From Pseudocitrobacter vendiensis (lineage in GTDB: Bacteria; Pseudomonadota; Gammaproteobacteria; Enterobacterales; Enterobacteriaceae): a DNA stretch of 59,294 bases. A program made the translations under genes and the position numbers. This document shows, one piece after another, positions 21,736-32,874 of the stretch (position 1 is the stretch's first letter; every line of letters starts with the position of its first letter). The stretch is taken from the NCBI RefSeq assembly GCF_943590815.1, contig NZ_CALSBS010000026.1, positions 1 to 59,294 on the forward strand, in the 5' to 3' direction. Under the pieces are notes generated by a model that worked only from the letters and a program-made list of their open reading frames with translations, was not told the DNA's origin and searched no databases.

Positions 21736-22605
21736 ATGTCAGCCAAACATCCGGTTATCGCCGTCACGGGTTCCAGCGGGGCGGGAACCACCACCACCAG
21801 CCTCGCGTTCCGCAAGATTTTCGCCCAGCTTAAGCTCCACGCCGCAGAGGTGGAAGGCGACAGCTTTCATCGCTATACGCGCCCGGAAATGGACTTAGCG
21901 ATTCGTAAGGCGCGCGATATGGGGCGCCATATCAGCTACTTCGGCCCGGATGCCAACGACTTCAGCCTGCTGGAACAAACCTTCCGCGAGTACGGGTACA
22001 GCGGCACCGGACAATCGCGAAAATATCTGCATACCTATGATGAAGCGGTGCCGTGGAATCAGGTGCCGGGAACCTTCACCCCGTGGCAACCGCTGCCTGA
22101 GCCGACCGACGTGCTGTTTTATGAAGGGCTGCACGGCGGCGTGGTCACGCCACATCACGATGTGGCGAAACATGTCGATTTACTGGTGGGCGTGGTGCCA
22201 ATTGTGAACCTGGAGTGGATCCAGAAGATGATCCGCGACACCAGCGAGCGGGGTCACTCCCGCGAGGCGGTGATGGATTCCGTGGTCCGTTCGATGGAAG
22301 ATTACATCAACTACATCACCCCGCAGTTCTCGCGTACGCATCTTAACTTCCAGCGCGTGCCAACGGTCGATACCTCCGATCCCTTCGCCGCTAAAGGCAT
22401 TCCGTCGCTGGATGAAAGCTTTGTGGTGATCCACTTCCGCAATCTCGACAATATCGACTTCCCATGGCTGCTGGCGATGTTGCAGGGCTCGTTTATCTCG
22501 CATATGAATACGCTGGTGGTGCCTGGCGGCAAGATGGGGCTGGCGATGGAATTGATCATGACGCCGCTGGTGCAGCGGTTGATGGAAGGGAAGAAGATTG
22601 GGTGA
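21736..22605 (+). CDS. prkB: Phosphoribulokinase-like protein PrkB
   Basis: P-loop kinase of the phosphoribulokinase family, 289 residues (E. coli length). P-loop region AVTGSSGAGTTTTS (about 9-22) has the GTT form usual for this family, followed by EGDSFHRY and YEGLHGGVV. The window shows no RuBisCO or Calvin-cycle partner, so its substrate is uncertain despite the name. Start ATG 21736 (MSAKHPVIAVTG); an upstream TTG was rejected. A GC-rich inverted repeat follows the stop. Confidence 0.93.
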   Translation: MSAKHPVIAVTGSSGAGTTTTSLAFRKIFAQLKLHAAEVEGDSFHRYTRPEMDLAIRKARDMGRHISYFGPDANDFSLLEQTFREYGYSGTGQSRKYLHTYDEAVPWNQVPGTFTPWQPLPEPTDVLFYEGLHGGVVTPHHDVAKHVDLLVGVVPIVNLEWIQKMIRDTSERGHSREAVMDSVVRSMEDYINYITPQFSRTHLNFQRVPTVDTSDPFAAKGIPSLDESFVVIHFRNLDNIDFPWLLAMLQGSFISHMNTLVVPGGKMGLAMELIMTPLVQRLMEGKKIG

Positions 22606-22620
22606 AGGGTGCAGGCTGGG

Positions 22621-22727
22621 CCCCTCACCCCGGCCCTCACCCGCAGGGGGAGGGAGAAAATCAGCGCAGAACCTGAACACCGCACGGTCAGTCCCCTCTC
22701 CCTGCGGGAGAGGGTTAGGGTGAGGGG
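22621..22727. repeat. GC-rich long inverted repeat, copy 1 (prkB/yhfA)
   Basis: Arms begin CCCCTCACCCCGGCCCTC and end GGGTTAGGGTGAGGGG, each with its own inner palindrome (CCCGCAGGGGGAGGG; CCTCTCCCTGCGGGAGAGGG). It lies in the convergent prkB/yhfA gap. Related copies occur at 28140-28225 and 59225-59294. This is a miniature dispersed repeat of enteric genomes; I give it no family name. Confidence 0.85.
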
Positions 22728-22736
22728 TGTCTCAAC

Positions 22737-23141
22737 TTACCCCTCCACCACCTCATAAGAATGGGTAATGTTCACCGCTTTGCCCAGCATCAGCGCCACT
22801 GAACAGTACTTCTCTGCCGACAAATCCACCGCACGGGACACCGCCGCATCTTTCAGCTCTTTGCCGGTCACAATGAAGTGCAGATTAATGTGCGTGAACA
22901 GACGTGGCGCTTCTTCGCGGCGTTCAGACGTCAGTTTAACTTCACAATCGGTCACGTCGTAACGTCCCTTTTGCAGAATCGACACCACGTCGATAGCGCT
23001 ACAGCCGCCCGCTGCCATCAGCACGATTTCCATCGGGCTTGGTGCTTTATCACCTGAGTTGCCATCCATCAAAATCTGGTGCCCGGAAGCTGATTCACCC
23101 AGGAAGGTTAACCCTTCAACCCATTTCACACGCGCTTGCAT
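22737..23141 (-). CDS. yhfA: OsmC/Ohr-family protein YhfA
   Basis: Member of the OsmC superfamily, whose better-known members reduce organic peroxides with two cysteines. 134 residues; two Cys are at the expected places, GGCSAIDVVSIL (about 48) and EKYCSVALML (about 114). The substrate of YhfA is not known. ATG 23141 (MQARVKWVEGL) has TTTGGAG 8 bases upstream; the GTG three codons earlier was rejected. Divergent from crp, as in E. coli. Confidence 0.93.
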   Translation of the reverse strand: MQARVKWVEGLTFLGESASGHQILMDGNSGDKAPSPMEIVLMAAGGCSAIDVVSILQKGRYDVTDCEVKLTSERREEAPRLFTHINLHFIVTGKELKDAAVSRAVDLSAEKYCSVALMLGKAVNITHSYEVVEG

Positions 23142-23443
23142 AGTTGTCACTCCAAAGTTGCAAATTTATTGTCAGATTACGCGCACATAACAAATCTCGC
23201 AACGGAAGTAGACCTGGGTCATGCTGAAGCGAGACACCAGGAGACACGCGGCGAAAGCTATGCTAAAACAGTCGGGATGCTACAGAGATACATAAACGTA
23301 CTGCATGTATGCAGAGGACATCACATACTGGTCGCGACAATCTTTGACGACCAACTTCCCAGGTAGAGGGAAGGATATTATTTCAACCAGTGGCGGCCTG
23401 ATTTATGCCGCTGGCGATAGCTTATAACAGAGGATAACCGCGC
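23142..23443 (+). promoter_or_regulatory. yhfA/crp divergent control region with a CRP site
   Basis: This gap of about 300 bases carries the crp promoter and long leader. At 23306-23327 lies TGTATGCAGAGGACATCACA, close to the E. coli crp autoregulatory CRP site (TGTATGCAAAGGACGTCACA, remembered) used for self-repression. The sequence around GAAAGCTATGCTAAAACAGT (from about 23253) matches the E. coli crp promoter -10 area. The end, GCTTATAACAGAGGATAACC, is the crp ribosome-binding site region. Confidence 0.7.
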
Positions 23444-24076
23444 ATGGTGCTTGGCAAACCGCAAACAGACCCGACTCTCGAATGGTTCTTGTCTCATTGC
23501 CACATTCATAAGTACCCATCGAAGAGCACGCTGATTCACCAGGGTGAAAAAGCGGAAACGTTGTACTACATCGTTAAAGGCTCCGTGGCAGTACTCATCA
23601 AGGATGAGGAAGGTAAAGAGATGATCCTTTCCTACCTCAACCAGGGCGATTTCATCGGTGAACTGGGCCTGTTTGAAGAAGGCCAGGAACGTAGCGCCTG
23701 GGTGCGGGCGAAAACCGCCTGTGAAGTGGCGGAAATCTCCTATAAGAAATTCCGTCAGCTTATCCAAGTTAACCCGGATATCCTGATGCGTCTCTCTTCT
23801 CAGATGGCGCGCCGCCTGCAGGTCACCTCTGAGAAAGTCGGCAACCTGGCGTTCCTCGACGTTACCGGTCGTATCGCACAGACACTGCTGAATCTGGCGA
23901 AACAGCCGGATGCCATGACCCACCCGGACGGTATGCAAATCAAAATCACCCGTCAGGAAATCGGTCAGATCGTTGGCTGCTCCCGTGAAACGGTGGGGCG
24001 CATCCTGAAGATGCTGGAAGATCAGAATCTGATCTCCGCACACGGTAAAACGATCGTCGTTTACGGCACGCGTTAA
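23444..24076 (+). CDS. crp: cAMP receptor protein, global regulator
   Basis: 210 residues, practically identical to E. coli CRP. N-terminal cAMP-binding beta-roll (about 10-120, with [18 protein letters not shown] and [18 protein letters not shown] holding Glu72/Arg82), dimer helix (about 110-136), and C-terminal helix-turn-helix with recognition helix [12 protein letters not shown] (about 179-190). Controls carbon-source genes. Likely targets in this window are crp itself, the ppiA/tsgA region and pckA, judged by sites. Followed by its own terminator. Confidence 0.99.
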   Translation: MVLGKPQTDPTLEWFLSHCHIHKYPSKSTLIHQGEKAETLYYIVKGSVAVLIKDEEGKEMILSYLNQGDFIGELGLFEEGQERSAWVRAKTACEVAEISYKKFRQLIQVNPDILMRLSSQMARRLQVTSEKVGNLAFLDVTGRIAQTLLNLAKQPDAMTHPDGMQIKITRQEIGQIVGCSRETVGRILKMLEDQNLISAHGKTIVVYGTR

Positions 24077-24085
24077 TCCCGTCTG

Positions 24086-24117
24086 ACGGCGTATTGTTCA
24101 CGCAATACGCCGTTTTT
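24086..24117 (+). terminator. Intrinsic terminator of crp
   Basis: Stem ACGGCGTATTG / CAATACGCCGT around a short TTCACG-type loop, followed by TTTTTG. It ends only 8 bases before the yhfK ATG, so yhfK must be read by escape through it or from a promoter inside crp. Confidence 0.9.
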
Positions 24118-24124
24118 GTCTCTT

Positions 24125-27481
<3,357 letters not shown>

Positions 27482-27498
27482 TGATAGCAATGACTAAA

Positions 27499-28062
27499 TT
27501 AGCGATTAAGAAAGTTTGCCAGCAGCGCATGCCCTTGTTCGCTGAGAATACTTTCCGGGTGGAACTGCACGCCTTCAAGATCCCACTGATGATGGCGAAT
27601 GCCCATAATCTCACCGCTTTCACTGCGCGCGGTCACCTCGAAGCTTTCAGGTAGCGTATCCGGGTCAATCAGCAGGGAATGGTAGCGAGTGACGGTCAGC
27701 GGGTTATTCAGCCCCTGAAAAACGCCCTGCCCGTTGTGCGTGACAGGCGAGGTTTTGCCATGCATCACTTTTTGCGCCCGCACGATGCGCGCGCCAAACG
27801 CCTGCGCAATCGCCTGATGCCCCAGGCACACGCCCAGCAGCGGCGTTTTTCCGGCGTAATGGCGAATGACCTCCAGCGAAATACCCGCGTCATCCGGCGT
27901 ACAGGGACCGGGGGAGATAACAATTTTCGCCGGGCTAAGCGCATCGATTTGCGCGAGGGTGATGTCATCGTTGCGCTTCACGAGCACCTCAGCACCCAGC
28001 TCGCAGAAATACTGGTAAAGATTCCAGGTAAAGGAATCGTAGTTATCAATTAGCAGGATCAT
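27499..28062 (-). CDS. pabA: Aminodeoxychorismate synthase, glutamine amidotransferase subunit
   Basis: Provides ammonia from glutamine to PabB to make 4-amino-4-deoxychorismate for folate. Class I amidotransferase, 187 residues (E. coli length). Oxyanion loop [11 protein letters not shown] (about 50-60), nucleophile Cys79 in GVCLGHQ, and His/Glu in VQFHPESIL (about 168-172). ATG 28062 ([13 protein letters not shown]). It follows fic on the same strand as in E. coli, but here a GC-rich repeat separates the two. Confidence 0.96.
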   Translation of the reverse strand: MILLIDNYDSFTWNLYQYFCELGAEVLVKRNDDITLAQIDALSPAKIVISPGPCTPDDAGISLEVIRHYAGKTPLLGVCLGHQAIAQAFGARIVRAQKVMHGKTSPVTHNGQGVFQGLNNPLTVTRYHSLLIDPDTLPESFEVTARSESGEIMGIRHHQWDLEGVQFHPESILSEQGHALLANFLNR

Positions 28063-28139
28063 GGCGGCTCCGGTTACAGCAAACTGGAGCATTCTACCGT
28101 TTGTGCCGCGTCTGGACGATGAAAAGGTGCGTTTAGATA

Positions 28140-28225
28140 CCCCTCACCCCGGCCCTCTCCCGCAGGGAGAGGGAGAAGGGCTCGATCGGTTCCCTCTCCC
28201 TGCGGGAGAGGGTTAGGGTGAGGGG
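28140..28225. repeat. GC-rich long inverted repeat, copy 2 (fic/pabA)
   Basis: Same family as at 22621: left arm CCCCTCACCCCGGCCCTCTC, right arm ending GAGAGGGTTAGGGTGAGGGG, with inner palindromes CTCTCCCGCAGGGAGAG and CTCCCTGCGGGAG. It sits inside the fic to pabA transcription path, so its RNA hairpin could reduce readthrough into pabA. That effect is inferred. Confidence 0.85.
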
Positions 28226-28243
28226 AAACAAGCTGCGCCAATA

Positions 28244-28840
28244 TCAAACACTCCCTTCCCTCACCACCTTAGTAAACAGTGCCAGCAGCGGCTTCAAATC
28301 GCCCATCGCCCCCTGCTGATTAGCGTCGTTCCAGCGTAGCGGTTCAATCTCCCGCCAGTCCAGCGCGTAACCCGCGTGAATCGCCAGTTGCTCAAAGAAT
28401 ATACGCTGCGCCAGGCCACTGCCAATGCGAAACGGATGCAGTACGTTGATTTCGCAGTAATACCACGTTAGTCGCTCAATAAACGCGTCTTTTTCCAGCC
28501 CCGACAGCCAGTACTCGTCTTCCAGTTCCTGCATCAGGGCGTTGCCCTCTTTCTCAATGCGCGTGAAATGACAGAACGGTGTATCGCCGTGGTAGATATT
28601 GATTTCCCGATATTTTCCGGCCCAGTCAAACACATCCTGATAGAGCTGATAATGGATGGCGCACAGCCAGGGAAGCCCGCGCACCTGTGGGCCCAGTTCG
28701 AGGGTCGCGGCACGCAGAGAGGTAAGCTCCCAGGCGGCCTGTTCAAGGCGGGTGGCTTCGTGGATGCCCAGTTTATTACGCATCACGTTTAAACCAGGGA
28801 ACAGATAAGGGTCGCGGTCGTTACCGAATTTATCGCTCAT
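28244..28840 (-). CDS. fic: Fic-domain protein, class I FicT-like toxin
   Basis: Fic/DOC-fold protein of the E. coli cell-filamentation type; active Fic enzymes transfer AMP to target hydroxyls. 198 residues. The active-site loop [12 protein letters not shown] (about 135-146) keeps the catalytic His135 and the final Arg but differs from the canonical HPFxEGNGRxxR: Glu becomes Ile, Asn becomes Ser, and Arg becomes Leu. E. coli K-12 Fic has a similar loop (HPFRVGSGLAQR, remembered). ATG 28840 has GGAGG upstream and overlaps yhfG by 11 bases. Confidence 0.92.
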   Translation of the reverse strand: MSDKFGNDRDPYLFPGLNVMRNKLGIHEATRLEQAAWELTSLRAATLELGPQVRGLPWLCAIHYQLYQDVFDWAGKYREINIYHGDTPFCHFTRIEKEGNALMQELEDEYWLSGLEKDAFIERLTWYYCEINVLHPFRIGSGLAQRIFFEQLAIHAGYALDWREIEPLRWNDANQQGAMGDLKPLLALFTKVVREGSV

Positions 28841-28997
28841 AGTGCCTCCGCAGTTGTTCAATGCGTGTCAACGCGTCTTCGGCACAGAGGGTGACCAACG
28901 GGATATCAACCCCCTCCAGGCGGCGACTGGCCTGAAAATTCTCATTGCGTGTCTTTTCCCAGAACTGAGCTTTTTGCTTATCGGTGAGTTTTTTCAT
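28830..28997 (-). CDS. yhfG: YhfG/FicA-like antitoxin of Fic
   Basis: A 55-residue basic/acidic helical protein starting [15 protein letters not shown]. It contains S24-R-R-L-E28-G29, matching the Fic-inhibitory motif (S/T)xxxE(G/N) whose Glu blocks productive ATP binding in the Fic partner. The ATG at 28997 follows GGGAGGCTGC. It overlaps the start of fic by 11 bases, so antitoxin and toxin are translated together. Confidence 0.9.
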   Translation of the reverse strand: MKKLTDKQKAQFWEKTRNENFQASRRLEGVDIPLVTLCAEDALTRIEQLRRHYER

Positions 28998-29051
28998 GCA
29001 GCCTCCCTGAACTGTTCCCGTTTGCCACAAGTATAAGCAGCAATTGCAGGT

Positions 29052-29178
29052 TATACACATCATCATTCAAGCTGCCTCTGCGTTGGCTGCACTCGTTCAC
29101 CCCAGTCACGTACTTATGTACGCTCCAGGGGATTCACTCCCTTGCCGCCTTGATGCAGCTCGAATGATTTTGTGTATA
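29052..29178. repeat. ERIC element (127 bp)
   Basis: A 127-bp imperfect inverted repeat with ends TATACACATCATCATTCAAG and, inverted, GCAGCTCGAATGATTTTGTG. The core has the ERIC hallmark halves CACCCCAGTCACGTACTTA and GTACGCTCCAGGGGATTCAC. It lies between yhfG and ppiA and fills most of this gap. Confidence 0.9.
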
Positions 29179-29227
29179 TGCAGGAAGGCAAAAACGCGCG
29201 GACGGCATCGCCCGCGCGAAGAAGAAT

Positions 29228-29809
<582 letters not shown>

Positions 29810-29938
29810 TTAACGGGTGCAGTAAAGAAGGCAAGTGGCTTGATTCTAAAGAGGGTTTGCACCCCAGGCCAGACTTTTACTTAAGTTTACTTAGTTGAAA
29901 CAGATGTAACCAGCACGGCGCTGAAATCCACACATTTT

Positions 29939-29960
29939 TAATGTGACGCACATCACGTTA
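29939..29960. promoter_or_regulatory. CRP site between ppiA and tsgA
   Basis: TGTGA-CGCACA-TCACG (29942-29957) matches the CRP consensus TGTGA-N6-TCACA in 9 of 10 bases. ppiA is cAMP-CRP controlled in E. coli. The site lies in the 279-base divergent gap and could act on either gene. Confidence 0.7.
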
Positions 29961-30079
29961 GCTGGTGCAATAAATAACATTGATGCAATAAAACTAGGAA
30001 TGCATCACTTAAATGAATAAAATCTGCGCACCCGGCGGGGTGTCAACGCGTTTTACGTTTCTATTCATACAGGCCAGTC

Positions 30080-31258
30080 ATGACTAACAGCAACCGTATC
30101 AAGCTCACATGGATCAGCTTCTTCTCCTACGCCCTTACCGGTGCGTTGGTGATTGTCACCGGGATGGTGATGGGAAATATCGCCGATTACTTTAATCTGC
30201 CCGTTTCCAGCATGAGTAACACCTTCACCTTCCTGAACGCCGGGATCCTGATTTCTATCTTCCTGAACGCGTGGCTGATGGAAATCGTACCGCTGAAAAC
30301 GCAGCTCCGCTTTGGCTTTGTGCTGATGGTGCTGGCGGTTGCCGGTCTGATGACCACGCACAGCCTGGCCCTGTTCTCTGCCGCGATGTTCGTACTCGGC
30401 CTGGTCAGCGGGATCACCATGTCGATCGGTACGTTCCTGATCACCCACATGTATGAAGGTCGCCAGCGCGGCGCGCGTCTGCTGTTCACCGACTCCTTCT
30501 TCAGCATGGCCGGGATGATCTTCCCGATGGTCGCCGCGGTTCTGCTGGCGCGCAGCATCGAATGGTACTGGGTATATGCCTGCATTGGTCTGGTTTACGT
30601 GGCTATCTTTATTCTGACATTCGGATGCGACTTCCCGGTTCTCGGCAAAAAAGCCGCGCCCGATGCACAGCCTGTGGTGAAAGAAAAATGGGGTATCGGC
30701 GTACTGTTCCTGTCGATTGCCGCGCTGTGCTACATCCTTGGTCAGCTCGGGTTTATCTCCTGGGTGCCGGAATACGCCAAAGGCCTGGGCATGAGCCTGA
30801 ACGACGCGGGTAAACTGGTGAGCGATTTCTGGATGTCATATATGTTCGGTATGTGGGCGTTCAGCTTCATTCTGCGCTTCTTCGACCTGCAACGCATTCT
30901 GACCGCGCTGGCGGGCCTGGCAACCGTGCTGATGTACTTCTTCATTCACGGCGAGCCGCAACATCTGGCGTGGTTCATCCTGACGCTGGGTTTCTTCTCC
31001 AGCGCGATTTACACCTCAATCATTACGCTGGGTTCACTGCAAACCAAAGTGGCCTCGCCGAAGCTGGTTAACTTTGTACTGACCTGCGGCACCATCGGCA
31101 CCATGCTGACCTTCGTGGTCACCGGCCCGATTGTGGCCCACAGCGGCCCGCATGCGGCGCTGGTAACCGCCAACGCTCTCTACGCTGTGGTCTTCGTGAT
31201 GTGCGTCATCCTCGGCTTCGTTAGCCGCCATCGCCAACACGGCGCGGCGTCTCACTAA
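30080..31258 (+). CDS. tsgA: MFS transporter TsgA
   Basis: Major-facilitator protein, 392 residues with about 12 membrane segments. Segments include [20 protein letters not shown], a cytoplasmic loop around 195-205 ([18 protein letters not shown]), and a C-terminus [11 protein letters not shown]. First described as a growth-related gene in Salmonella; its substrate is unknown. Located upstream of nirB as in E. coli, except that codA has been placed between. Confidence 0.93.
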   Translation: MTNSNRIKLTWISFFSYALTGALVIVTGMVMGNIADYFNLPVSSMSNTFTFLNAGILISIFLNAWLMEIVPLKTQLRFGFVLMVLAVAGLMTTHSLALFSAAMFVLGLVSGITMSIGTFLITHMYEGRQRGARLLFTDSFFSMAGMIFPMVAAVLLARSIEWYWVYACIGLVYVAIFILTFGCDFPVLGKKAAPDAQPVVKEKWGIGVLFLSIAALCYILGQLGFISWVPEYAKGLGMSLNDAGKLVSDFWMSYMFGMWAFSFILRFFDLQRILTALAGLATVLMYFFIHGEPQHLAWFILTLGFFSSAIYTSIITLGSLQTKVASPKLVNFVLTCGTIGTMLTFVVTGPIVAHSGPHAALVTANALYAVVFVMCVILGFVSRHRQHGAASH

Positions 31259-31271
31259 GACGATTGTTGTT

Positions 31272-31347
31272 GTGCCCGGTGGCGCTGCCGCTTACCGGGC
31301 CTACGAGGCGTGTCGCCTTGCAGGCCCGGCAAAGCGCCATCCGGCAT
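31272..31347. repeat. REP pair between tsgA and codA
   Basis: Two REP palindromes (GCCCGGTGGCGCTGCCGCTT and CAGGCCCGGCAAAGCGCCAT) lie in the convergent tsgA/codA gap of 98 bases. Confidence 0.8.
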
Positions 31348-31356
31348 TTCATCGCC

Positions 31357-32637
31357 TCATGTGTTTCGCGCGAAATTCACGCTCTCTCCCCACACCCAGG
31401 TTTTCGCCAGCTGGGTTTCCGCAATCACCGTCCCTTCTCTTATCGACCAGCGTACCGGCACCTGACGACGTACCGCCTCAAAGCCATTCTCTGCCGGTAA
31501 AATAATCAGGTTAGCCGTATTTCCTGGCGCGATGCCGTAATCCGTCACGCCAAACGTCCGCGCGCTGTGGTGCGTAATCAGCTTCAGCCCCTCGTTGATT
31601 TGCTGATACCCCATCAACTGGCAAACGTGCAGCCCCATATGCAGCACCTGCAACATATTTCCGGTGCCGAGCGGATACCACGGGTCGAACACATCATCAT
31701 GCCCGAAGCAAACGTTAATCTCTGCCGCCAGCATCTCTTTCACGCGGGTGATACCGCGACGTTTCGGATAATCATCAAAACGGCCTTGTAGATGAATATT
31801 CACCAACGGGTTAGCGACAAAGTTAATGCCCGACATCTTCAGCAAGCGGAATAAGCGCGAGGTATACGCGCCGTTATAGGAGTGCATCGCCGTAGTGTGG
31901 CTCGCCGTCACCCGACTGCCGATGCCCTCTTTCAGCGCCAGCGCCGCCACGGTTTCGACAAAGCGTGACTGCTCATCGTCGATTTCATCGCAGTGGATAT
32001 CCAGCGGGCGCTCATATTTCTGCGCCAGACGAAACGCGATATGCAGCGACTCCACGCCATACTCGCGGGTAAATTCAAAGTGCGGGATCGCCCCCACCAC
32101 ATCCGCGCCGAGCTTGAGTGCCTCTTCCAGCAGCTCTTCACCGTTGGGATAGGACAGAATCCCCTCCTGCGGGAAGGCCACGATTTGCAGGTCAACCCAC
32201 GGCGCAACTTCCTGCTTCACTTCCAGCATCGCTTTCAGCGCCGTAAGCGACGGGTCAGAGACATCCACATGGGTACGCACATATTGAATGCCATTTGCCA
32301 TCTGCCACTTCAGGGTCTTCCACGCCCGAGCTTTCACATCGTCGTGACTGAGCAGCGCTTTGCGCTCGGCCCAGCGTTCAATACCCTCAAACAACGTGCC
32401 GGACTGATTCCAGTTTGGTTCACCCGCCGTTTGCGTGGTGTCGAGGTGAATATGCGGCTCAATAAACGGCGGCAGCGCTAAACCGCCCTCAGCGTCGAGC
32501 ACCTGTGGGTCGTCAGCCCGCACCACCTCCATGGGGGTAATCGCGCCAAACCGGCCATTTTCTATCGCGATTTGCCAACATCCTTCCTGATTCGGCAAAC
32601 GCACATTCTGGATTAAGCGAAGCGGTAGCGTTGTCAT
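31357..32637 (-). CDS. codA: Cytosine deaminase (orphan codA)
   Basis: Hydrolyses cytosine to uracil and ammonia. Amidohydrolase-superfamily enzyme of 426 residues (E. coli CodA 427). Metal ligands: HIHLD (about 61-65), DIHCDEIDD with the catalytic Glu (about 212-220), [11 protein letters not shown] and [10 protein letters not shown]. Unlike E. coli there is no codB cytosine permease next to it. Cytosine would have to be made internally or imported by another carrier. Divergent from nirB (237-base gap). No clear PurR box was seen upstream. Confidence 0.93.
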   Translation of the reverse strand: MTTLPLRLIQNVRLPNQEGCWQIAIENGRFGAITPMEVVRADDPQVLDAEGGLALPPFIEPHIHLDTTQTAGEPNWNQSGTLFEGIERWAERKALLSHDDVKARAWKTLKWQMANGIQYVRTHVDVSDPSLTALKAMLEVKQEVAPWVDLQIVAFPQEGILSYPNGEELLEEALKLGADVVGAIPHFEFTREYGVESLHIAFRLAQKYERPLDIHCDEIDDEQSRFVETVAALALKEGIGSRVTASHTTAMHSYNGAYTSRLFRLLKMSGINFVANPLVNIHLQGRFDDYPKRRGITRVKEMLAAEINVCFGHDDVFDPWYPLGTGNMLQVLHMGLHVCQLMGYQQINEGLKLITHHSARTFGVTDYGIAPGNTANLIILPAENGFEAVRRQVPVRWSIREGTVIAETQLAKTWVWGESVNFARNT

Positions 32638-32773
32638 TCCTTTCTCCCAATTTAGTCGCTGTTTTTTTCACCAGCACGAAATGTTCATTTACCACTATTT
32701 TGTACATAAAAAGAGCAACCTGGAAAAGCGTGTCTTTTCCGTAACTTATAAAAATACTGACAAATCAGTGATA

Positions 32774-32789
32774 TACCCATTAAGTGGTA
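32774..32789 (+). promoter_or_regulatory. NarL/NarP 7-2-7 site of nirB
   Basis: TACCCAT-TA-AGTGGTA is a well-formed inverted pair of NarL heptamers with 2-bp spacing. It is centred 28 bp before the FNR site centre, the same arrangement as in E. coli nirB (-69.5 and -41.5). Confidence 0.85.
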
Positions 32790-32802
32790 GGCAAAGGTGT
32801 AT

Positions 32803-32816
32803 TTGATTTGTATCAA
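32803..32816 (+). promoter_or_regulatory. FNR site of nirB
   Basis: TTGAT-TTGT-ATCAA is a perfect FNR half-site pair. It is centred about 41 bp before the predicted start at about 32850, with a -10 TAAGGT at 32838-32843. This is a class II FNR-activated anaerobic promoter, as in E. coli. Confidence 0.92.
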
Positions 32817-32874
32817 TAATCGCCATAGCTGAATCGTTAAGGTAGGCAGTAATAGAAAAGAAATCGAGGCAATA

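Noticed and set aside
32638-32760. PurR box or sigma-54 promoter upstream of codA
   Set aside because: I looked for ACGCAAACGTTTGCGT-like and TGGCAC-N5-TTGC-like patterns and saw no acceptable match.
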